From the NCBI GenBank assembly GCA_016207365.1, contig JACQPU010000214.1:1-14392 (forward strand): DNA of 14,392 bases, in the 5' to 3' direction. The position numbers and the translations under genes are program-made. Under the pieces are notes generated by a model that was given only the letters and a program-made list of their open reading frames with translations, had not been told where the DNA came from and ran no database searches. Positions 1-6,236 of this stretch are shown here, in pieces. Each line of letters starts with the position of its first letter. The first letter of the stretch is position 1. The stretch comes from Ignavibacteriales bacterium. GTDB taxonomy: Bacteria > Bacteroidota > Ignavibacteria > UBA10030.

Positions 1-687
1 ACAGGTTGGGATGTGACCGAAGTGCTCAAACTTGACGGCGATCCTTCGGATCCTTCCACTGTCTATGCGGCAACCGCCTATGGAATTTTTAAGACGACCG
101 ATGCAGGTGAAACCTGGCAAGAGAAGCCGCTCGGACTCGTCCTCCCGTTCACGTCAGACGTGTTGGTCGATCGCCCCGATCCGTCCAGGGTCTTTGCCGC
201 AAGCGAGGAGGGGATTTTTCTGAGCAGAGATGGAGGAAAAACATGGAGTCCTGCCGGTTTGGAGGGAAAAGGCGTCAGGGTTATTGTTCAGGATCCCACG
301 CGCCCGGAATTCTTCTGGGCAGGTACTGAGGAAGACGGTGTCTTTCTATCGTCAGACCGGGGAACAACCTGGACGCAAAAAAACAGTGGTCTGAAGCATT
401 TGACCGTCTATGCCATTGCTGTTCATCCTTCCCAGTCGTCGATTGTGTATGCGGGAACGCATGGTGGAGGGGTGTACAAGACCAGCGACGGTGGGAGGTC
501 CTGGATGTCTTTGTCGAAGGGGCTCGCTGTTCTCGACGTGCACTCGCTGCTGGTAATGAGAACGCGACCGGATGTAGTCTTTGCCGGAACTCTCAACGGC
601 GGTTTGTACCGCAGCACGAACGGAGGAAGCACATGGGAGTTCAACAGTCAGGATGAAGGTCAGGTTTGGGGATTGTCATCACGATGA
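1..687 (+). CDS. Secreted BNR-repeat beta-propeller protein, copy 1 (5' end cut by window edge)
   Basis: The reading frame is open from base 1, so the GTG at 13 is an internal codon and the true start lies upstream. The visible 228 residues carry five BNR-like blade motifs (GIFKTTDAGETW, GIFLSRDGGKTW, GVFLSSDRGTTW, GVYKTSDGGRSW, GLYRSTNGGSTW) spaced about 40 residues apart. The protein aligns throughout with the complete paralogue at 2458-3450: its first visible residues, TGWDVTEV, match TGWRITEI near residue 107 there, so roughly the first 105 residues, including any signal peptide, are missing. Such repeats form beta-propellers seen in sialidases, GH74 enzymes, photosystem assembly factors and many secreted proteins of unknown role, so the fold is well supported but the activity is not. 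The stop codon overlaps the start of the next gene (ATGA, 684-687), implying translational coupling. No type IX sorting tail follows the last blade. Confidence 0.9.
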   Translation, partial: TGWDVTEVLKLDGDPSDPSTVYAATAYGIFKTTDAGETWQEKPLGLVLPFTSDVLVDRPDPSRVFAASEEGIFLSRDGGKTWSPAGLEGKGVRVIVQDPTRPEFFWAGTEEDGVFLSSDRGTTWTQKNSGLKHLTVYAIAVHPSQSSIVYAGTHGGGVYKTSDGGRSWMSLSKGLAVLDVHSLLVMRTRPDVVFAGTLNGGLYRSTNGGSTWEFNSQDEGQVWGLSSR

Positions 688-2456
688 AAACAATAGGGAT
701 CCTTGGTTGGATGTTTCTTGCGGTTCAGCCGGCGATTCCGCAGGACTTTTTCTCGCGAGCGCAGAAATTGCTTGACGTAGTGAGAGCGGAGAGGGAAATC
801 AGTCCCTATGTTATTGCGGCAAAGATCCGAACCAACAACGATCGTCAAACAGCGTTGATCCTTCTGGATTCGCTGACGCGCGATAGAGCAATTGGAGGGA
901 TGTTCTACTGCTATTCGCTCATTGGCGCATTCCTGTACACACGGGACGCTCTCCCGGATTCCCTTCATCGGAAAGTGCGGCTTGCATTCAGAGAACGCAC
1001 GATGTACCGGGGAGATACGGAAAATCATTGGGTGATGTATTACACGGGCCTGTACCTTGCAGCACAAACATGGCCCGGGGAAGCCAGGGAGATGTGGTTC
1101 AATGGCAAATCATCGGAAGAGAATTTCCGCGAAGCTGAAGGGTGGCTGAACCATTGGATGCACACGACCTTCACAATCGGTCAGGGAGAGTTCGATTCGC
1201 CGACCTACATTACCACTTTTCTTACCCCCATGATGGTGCTTCACGAATTCGCGGCTGATCCGGTGATGAAGAAAAAAGCGCAGATGATGCTCGATCTGCT
1301 TTTTGCCGATTTTGCCGTTGAGCATCTTGAAGGAAACTACGGAGGGGGACACAGCAGGGATTATCCTGAAGACATCATCAACCCTTTGGGTGCTCCGAGT
1401 ACCATGTGGGCATGGATGTATTTTGGCAAGCCGGAATTTGCCCAGTGGGAAGAGGCGCGGTATCGCCCACGAAACAGGGGTGGATGGGAGACGACATTTG
1501 GCGCACTGGGCTCGTACAGATTGCCGGAAATTATTCGCCTCATTGCCACGGACAGAACCGAGGCGTACGCTCACACGGAGACAAAGCGTGTGAGGAACAT
1601 CATTCGCTTCGGAGCCGAGAAAAATCCGCCCTCCTACAAGTACTCCTATGTCACACAGGATTACATCCTTGGTTCCCTGTCGGGAGGAATTCTTCAGCCG
1701 ATTCAGCAACACACATGGGACGTGACGTTTGTATCTGAGAAGCCGAATAACTCGATCTTTACGCTCCATCCATACTACTCGGGGCGGGAATTAGCGATGT
1801 TTTTTCCCGAGGAAATCAAATTCCTGGCAGATGAGGTGGATCGCTACCACCTGGTGTACACAAACCCCGACAAATGGAATTCAAGCTCGCCGTTCGAACG
1901 CACGTTTCAATACCGGAATACACTGATTGTTCTCTATGATATAAAAAAGGGGGAGATGCAACCTCACATCAATGGTTTTTTCCCAAAAACCCTGGATGAG
2001 AGGTGGGTGGATTGCAGCGGGTGGATCATTTGTCGTGCAGGGGATGTCTATGTTGCATTGTATCCGCTGCGGCCGGGCGCATGGATCGAGGAAAAAGTGA
2101 ATTGGCGGTGGAGAAGCAACGCATTGAAAAACGGCGTGATTGTCGAGGTTGGGTCTAAAAGGGAAGATGGTTCGTTCGCAGGGTTTCGGAAATCCCTTGG
2201 GAAGACCCTCATCGATACGTCGGCGTTTGACAGTCATGTGTCGGTCCGCTTTCGGAACAGGCACGGTATTGAAATGAAATATATATTCGACGGTGTACGA
2301 TTGCTCAACGGCAAGGAGATACAACTCTCGGATTATGGCTTCTTTGACGGTCCGTTTATTCAGAGTGAGACGGGAAGCGGCCGGGTTACTCTTCGCCACA
2401 AGACGCGTACGCGCGTTCTTGATTTTAACAAGGCAGAAATCATTGAAAGCAAGTGA
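684..2456 (+). CDS. Secreted protein of unrecognised family, possible polysaccharide-lyase-like toroid, copy 1
   Basis: A 590-residue protein starting at ATG 684, which overlaps the previous stop. An in-frame TTG at 666 is rejected because it would put six residues before a clean signal peptide (MKTIGILGWMFLAVQPAIPQ). I do not recognise the family by name. The first ~310 residues are rich in helix and aromatic residues, with conserved blocks YRGDTENHW (108-116), WFNGKSS (138-144), TIGQGEFDSP (164-173) and YGGGHSRDY (219-227). The rest looks like beta-sandwich: TQDY (324-327), GGILQPIQQHTW (334-345), SSPFERTFQY (401-410), FDGPF (554-558). This order resembles the alpha/alpha-toroid plus beta-sandwich build of heparinase/alginate-lyase-type enzymes, with N114, H115, E169, H223 and Y227 as candidate active-site residues; that is inference. 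It is paralogous to the product of 3461-5284 and probably works outside the cytoplasm on a glycan. Alternatives are a glycoside hydrolase or a binding protein. Confidence 0.85.
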   Translation: MKTIGILGWMFLAVQPAIPQDFFSRAQKLLDVVRAEREISPYVIAAKIRTNNDRQTALILLDSLTRDRAIGGMFYCYSLIGAFLYTRDALPDSLHRKVRLAFRERTMYRGDTENHWVMYYTGLYLAAQTWPGEAREMWFNGKSSEENFREAEGWLNHWMHTTFTIGQGEFDSPTYITTFLTPMMVLHEFAADPVMKKKAQMMLDLLFADFAVEHLEGNYGGGHSRDYPEDIINPLGAPSTMWAWMYFGKPEFAQWEEARYRPRNRGGWETTFGALGSYRLPEIIRLIATDRTEAYAHTETKRVRNIIRFGAEKNPPSYKYSYVTQDYILGSLSGGILQPIQQHTWDVTFVSEKPNNSIFTLHPYYSGRELAMFFPEEIKFLADEVDRYHLVYTNPDKWNSSSPFERTFQYRNTLIVLYDIKKGEMQPHINGFFPKTLDERWVDCSGWIICRAGDVYVALYPLRPGAWIEEKVNWRWRSNALKNGVIVEVGSKREDGSFAGFRKSLGKTLIDTSAFDSHVSVRFRNRHGIEMKYIFDGVRLLNGKEIQLSDYGFFDGPFIQSETGSGRVTLRHKTRTRVLDFNKAEIIESK

Positions 2457-2457
2457 C

Positions 2458-3450
2458 ATGATGAAAAGGCACGGTATTCTCTTATTACTCATGCTTGGAT
2501 TCTCGCTGACGGCCCCGGCCCAAGTGAGCGAGCCGACAGTTTACGCGAGCGTGTTTTCGACCAAACTGTTCGTCGTGGGTGCGGCCAATCCGCAAACCGG
2601 CATGTTCTATCACCGCCCGTCCGAAGACACCGTCTGGCGTCATACCGGAGCGAAGAATATCCGGGCAAATGCGCTTGCAGTGTTTCCCGGTTCGGATGGG
2701 CGGATCCGCTACACTGCGTCCGGAAATGGTTTACATAAAACGACGGACGGTGGTAACAACTGGAAGATCACGACCGGCTGGAGAATTACTGAAATATGGG
2801 CTGTGAGCCTCGATCCCGTGGACCCATCCGCCGTATACATCGGTACTGCATACGGTATCTACAAATCGACGGACCAGGGGGACACCTGGAAACAAGTGTT
2901 CACCGGGTTCGTGTCCTGCATTATCGTTGATCGAACGAACCCATCCGTTCTCTACGCAGCGACAGAACTTGGCGTCTACAAGAGCACAGACCGCGGCGAA
3001 ACGTGGCAACGGACCGGCCTCTCCATTGATAGAACACGAACAGTCACACAACATCCCAAAGATCCGCAGACTCTGCTGGTGGGGACGGAAAAGCACGGAA
3101 TCTATGCGACCTCAAACGGAGGCCGGACGTGGACGAAGCGGGAAGCCGGCATCGATCACGAAACGTTTTACACGATCGCTTTTGACCCGTCGGATCCTTC
3201 CATCGTCTATGCCGGAGGGTATGCCACAGGGGTCTACCGTTCCAAAGACGGCGGATATTCCTGGCGAAGGACGTGTGTGGGATTCGCAGTTGAGCATATC
3301 CATTCCATTGCTGTAGATCCGACTGATACCAGGCGGGTCTACGCGGGCACCATGGGAGCTGGAATGTACCGATCAGAAGATCGCGGAGAAAACTGGCGCT
3401 TCATCGGCCTTCCCGGCGCCCAGGTCGGACGAATTGTCATCGAACCGTAG
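2458..3450 (+). CDS. Secreted seven-bladed BNR-repeat beta-propeller protein, copy 2
   Basis: A complete 330-residue protein. The start is one of two adjacent ATG codons (2458 or 2461), one base after the previous stop; the open frame continues upstream to 2293 only by overlapping the preceding gene. A signal peptide is clear: MMKRH, a leucine-rich core, then cleavage near APA|Q at residues 19-22. Six BNR-like motifs lie at residues 91-102, 133-144, 172-183, 214-225, 258-269 and 302-313 (for example GIYKSTDQGDTW and GVYKSTDRGETW), and a degenerate one near 49-60 (MFYHRPSEDTVW), giving seven blades. The linkers repeat the DP.DPS.VY.GT pattern. No sialidase arginine triad or other catalytic signature is obvious, so it may be a binding, scaffold or chaperone partner of the adjacent toroid-like protein rather than an enzyme. 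It has no lipobox cysteine and no C-terminal sorting domain. It is the only complete propeller in the window. Confidence 0.92.
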   Translation: MMKRHGILLLLMLGFSLTAPAQVSEPTVYASVFSTKLFVVGAANPQTGMFYHRPSEDTVWRHTGAKNIRANALAVFPGSDGRIRYTASGNGLHKTTDGGNNWKITTGWRITEIWAVSLDPVDPSAVYIGTAYGIYKSTDQGDTWKQVFTGFVSCIIVDRTNPSVLYAATELGVYKSTDRGETWQRTGLSIDRTRTVTQHPKDPQTLLVGTEKHGIYATSNGGRTWTKREAGIDHETFYTIAFDPSDPSIVYAGGYATGVYRSKDGGYSWRRTCVGFAVEHIHSIAVDPTDTRRVYAGTMGAGMYRSEDRGENWRFIGLPGAQVGRIVIEP

Positions 3451-3460
3451 GAACTTAAAC

Positions 3461-5284
3461 ATGACCATTGCAAAATACACCCTCACTGTTGCAGTTTGTG
3501 TTGCCGGATTGAGCCGCGCGCAAATGAAGAACGAGGAAGCGTACAAAAAAGAATACGAGCAGCGTGCTGCCTTCATCGCCTCCGCGTACGACACATCATC
3601 TTATTCATCCTACTATGCCATCGCGGCCCGCTACGCGCGGAATCGGGATATTCGTTGGGCTGACAGCCTCTTTGTAGAGCTGTTGAAGGAACCCCGCGGC
3701 GATATGTTCTGGATGTTTCCCGTCATTGGCGCGTACCTCCATGGAAAGGACAAAATGTCCGAAGAAACGAGATTGGCTGTGAGAAATTCCTGGAAGAGCT
3801 ACACGCCGTATCGGGGCGATACGGAAAATCACTGGTGTATGTACTATGGCTCATTGTTCCTTGCAGCCGAACAGTGGCCGGGATTACCGGGATCCGAGTG
3901 GTTCAATGGGAAGAGTTCGGATGAGAATCTGATCGAGGCAAAGGAATACCTTATCGAGTGGATGAGGATTACGACGACGATCGGTCAGGGCGAATTCGAT
4001 TCACCAGATTACCTCCCGGAGTTTGTCATTCCCATGGTTCTTCTGGCCGAGTTTGCACAGGATCCGGAAATGAAGTTACGCGGACGAATGATGGCCGACT
4101 ACGTGCTCGCCGATTTCGCCGTTGACCATCTGGAAGGTCAATACATCGGAGGATTCAGCCGAATCTATCAACCCGCCGTGTACAAACCACTTCTCTCACA
4201 AGCCTCGGCCTACGCATATCTTTACTTCGGCACAGGAAATCCTACAACATCCGGATGGGTACTCCTGCCGGCGCTCTCTTCGTACCGGCTTCCGCATAGT
4301 ATCTATCGGATCGCGTTGGACCGCTCCAAACCCTATGTGCACAAAGAACGCAAAAGGGTGCGCAACATCATTCGACTTGGGACCGTCAAGAATCCTCCCG
4401 TATATAAATACACCTATATGACGCAGGACTACGGTCTGAGCTCCTTGCACGGAGGGATCCTGCAGCCCATTCAGCAACATACATGGAGTGTCCGCTTCAC
4501 GAGGGGCGAACCCTACACGACGGTTTTCGGACTCCATCCCTACTGGTCCGCTCTGGAACTCATCATGTTCTTTCCGGAAGAGGAAAGAATGATGATTGCT
4601 GATGTGGTGGCGTCGAAAGGGACGTACAACAATCCGGACAAATGGACTGGCAGTTCGCCGTTTGAGCGAACCTTCCAATACAAAAATACCCTGATTGTAC
4701 TCTACGACATTGAACCCGGAACCACGACAGAGCACATCGACGGGTTCTTCCCCATGACGCTCGACCATCGAAGCGTCGATCCGTCGGGATGGATCGTTTG
4801 CCGCGCAGGCAATACTTACATCGGGTGGTATCCGCTTCAGGAATATGAGTGGATTGATGAATATGAAAAACCTGGACAGAGTCTGAATACCATTGGAAGG
4901 CCTGAAATGGGAATGGATGCTCCTGTATTGGGAAACTGGAGATTAAGAAGTCACAAACTGCAGAACGGATATGTGGTGGAGGTAAGATCGAAGAACGAAA
5001 TCGGGTCATTTGAGACTTTTGTCAATGGATTGCGGAAGCGGATCGCCAAAGCAACTCTGAAGCCGGGTGCTGTGTCGGTCGATTATCGCACGCTTGAAGG
5101 AGCACACATGAAATTCTCATTTCCCGAGGGCCGTGCACTCAACGGTGTCAATGTTGACCTGACAAAAACGAAGTTGTTCGACGGGCCGTTTTTGAATGCC
5201 GAGGTCGGAAGCGAACGACTCACGATCACGCACGGTAAGCAGAGGCGGATCCTGGATTTCAAGAAGCTTCAGATTTCCGAGTAG
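3461..5284 (+). CDS. Secreted protein of unrecognised family, possible polysaccharide-lyase-like toroid, copy 2
   Basis: A 607-residue protein starting at ATG 3461. The start is supported by AGGA at 3449-3452 and by the signal peptide MTIAKYTLTVAVCVAGLSRA with a cleavage site before Q21; the in-frame GTG at 3434 lies inside the previous gene. It shares all main blocks with copy 1: YRGDTENHW (117-125), WFNGKSS (147-153), TIGQGEFDSP (173-182), ADFAV.HLEG (217-226), TQDY (321-324), GGILQPIQQHTW (331-342), SSPFERTFQY (398-407) and DGPF (574-577). It differs in three visible ways: the GGGHSRDY block becomes IGGFSRIY (histidine to phenylalanine at 232), a stretch of about 12 residues near 260 is missing, and about 22 residues are added near 468-490. 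The copies may therefore differ in substrate or activity. The fold guess (alpha/alpha-toroid plus beta-sandwich) is inferred from composition and block order only. It lies ten bases after the propeller gene, in the same order as the first pair. Confidence 0.87.
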   Translation: MTIAKYTLTVAVCVAGLSRAQMKNEEAYKKEYEQRAAFIASAYDTSSYSSYYAIAARYARNRDIRWADSLFVELLKEPRGDMFWMFPVIGAYLHGKDKMSEETRLAVRNSWKSYTPYRGDTENHWCMYYGSLFLAAEQWPGLPGSEWFNGKSSDENLIEAKEYLIEWMRITTTIGQGEFDSPDYLPEFVIPMVLLAEFAQDPEMKLRGRMMADYVLADFAVDHLEGQYIGGFSRIYQPAVYKPLLSQASAYAYLYFGTGNPTTSGWVLLPALSSYRLPHSIYRIALDRSKPYVHKERKRVRNIIRLGTVKNPPVYKYTYMTQDYGLSSLHGGILQPIQQHTWSVRFTRGEPYTTVFGLHPYWSALELIMFFPEEERMMIADVVASKGTYNNPDKWTGSSPFERTFQYKNTLIVLYDIEPGTTTEHIDGFFPMTLDHRSVDPSGWIVCRAGNTYIGWYPLQEYEWIDEYEKPGQSLNTIGRPEMGMDAPVLGNWRLRSHKLQNGYVVEVRSKNEIGSFETFVNGLRKRIAKATLKPGAVSVDYRTLEGAHMKFSFPEGRALNGVNVDLTKTKLFDGPFLNAEVGSERLTITHGKQRRILDFKKLQISE

Positions 5285-5290
5285 CGTCGT

Positions 5291-5296
5291 GGGAGG
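5291..5296 (+). promoter_or_regulatory. Shine-Dalgarno site GGGAGG fixing a TTG start for the PfkB kinase
   Basis: GGGAGG ends four bases before TTG 5301. It lies in the 16-base gap after the previous stop (TAG 5282-5284). No ATG exists near the first conserved strand of the kinase, so this site is the main reason to choose TTG 5301 over GTG 5289. Confidence 0.6.
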
Positions 5297-5300
5297 CGTC

Positions 5301-6236
5301 TTGAATCCCCACGTCGTCGTGGCGGGACTTGCCGTTGTTGACATCATTGGCAAGCCTGTGAACCTGCGTCGCCCGCCGAAGAAGGGCGGTCTGCAGCAGA
5401 TCGATCTTCTGACCGTGACAACCGGTGGAAATGTCTCGAATGTCGGTATCGATCTCGTGAAGCTCGGTTTTCGAGTGGCAGCCATCACGCGAGTCGGAAA
5501 CGACAGCCTGGGGCGCTTTCTTCTTCAGGAGTTCGAAGAACACGGGCTTGAGACGTCCGGCGTGTTCGTAGATCAGGACGCGCAGACGTCGGCAACATTC
5601 GTTTCCGTGGATGGAGCCGGCGAAAGAACGTTCTTCCACACACGCGGATGTATGGCCCGCTTCCGCGCGCGGGATGTGCTGGCTCACATGCGACTTGTCG
5701 GTGGGGCCGAATGGTTCGTATTTGGCTACCTTGGCCTCCTGCCCGAGATCCACAAGGATCTCCCGTCGCTTTTCCGAACAATCCGCAAGCGAACAGGTTG
5801 CAGGATTCTTCTGGATACGGGAGGCGTTCCGCCCCGAATGAATCGAAGGGCCCTCGCGGAGCTCCTCTCCTCGGTCGATTGCTTCGTTCCGAGTTTCGAG
5901 GAAGCTGTGCGGCTGACGGGTGAAAAGACGGCAGAAACGATTATTCGGGCTTTCCGCGCAGCTGGCGCCCGCGGAATCGTCGGTGTGAAGCTCGGAGCGA
6001 AGGGATGCTATGTCGCAGAGGAAGATCGCGGGATGTACATTCCTGCCCGCCGCGTTCGGTCAGTGGTTGACACAACGGGAGCAGGCGATGCATTCGTTGC
6101 CGGTTTTGTGGGATCCTTGATAAAAGGTCGTGACGCCTTTGACGCAGCCCGGATTGCCAACGCTGTAGCAGCGTCTTGTGTGACGGCTGTTGGGGCTTCA
6201 ACGGCAATAAGGAAATTCGAGACATATTTGCCCTGA
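5301..6236 (+). CDS. PfkB-family carbohydrate kinase
   Basis: An ATP-dependent sugar kinase of the ribokinase/PfkB family, cytoplasmic, 311 residues (usual family length about 300-330). Signature 1 is present as TTGGNVSNVGIDLVKLG (40-56), followed by RVGNDSLG; signature 2 is VVDTTGAGDAFVAGFVGSL (255-273), with D263 as the expected catalytic base and GAGD as the anion hole. The central GAGERTFFH block (105-113) fits the substrate-lid side of the family. The start is taken as TTG 5301 because GGGAGG lies at 5291-5296 and the N-terminus then begins directly at the first beta strand (HVVVAGLAVVD). GTG 5289 is the alternative and would add four residues. The exact substrate cannot be read: ribokinase, fructokinase, 2-keto-3-deoxygluconate kinase and sulfofructose kinase all share these motifs. 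A DhnA-type aldolase two genes downstream suggests a phosphorylate-then-cleave route. Its stop overlaps the next start (TGATG). Confidence 0.93.
   Translation: MNPHVVVAGLAVVDIIGKPVNLRRPPKKGGLQQIDLLTVTTGGNVSNVGIDLVKLGFRVAAITRVGNDSLGRFLLQEFEEHGLETSGVFVDQDAQTSATFVSVDGAGERTFFHTRGCMARFRARDVLAHMRLVGGAEWFVFGYLGLLPEIHKDLPSLFRTIRKRTGCRILLDTGGVPPRMNRRALAELLSSVDCFVPSFEEAVRLTGEKTAETIIRAFRAAGARGIVGVKLGAKGCYVAEEDRGMYIPARRVRSVVDTTGAGDAFVAGFVGSLIKGRDAFDAARIANAVAASCVTAVGASTAIRKFETYLP

Noticed and set aside
1110..1769. A 219-codon open frame on the - strand
   Set aside because: Antisense to the conserved blocks of the toroid-like gene copy 1; arginine- and histidine-rich translation with no recognisable motif.
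1..3450. Calling the BNR propellers sialidases or GH74 xyloglucanases
   Set aside because: The repeat motif alone is shared by many unrelated propellers. I could not find a catalytic arginine triad, and the length is too short for a two-propeller GH74 enzyme.
2458..5284. Type IX secretion C-terminal sorting domains on the secreted proteins
   Set aside because: The propeller ends right after its last blade and the toroid-like protein ends at LDFKKLQISE; there is no extra ~80-residue sorting domain.
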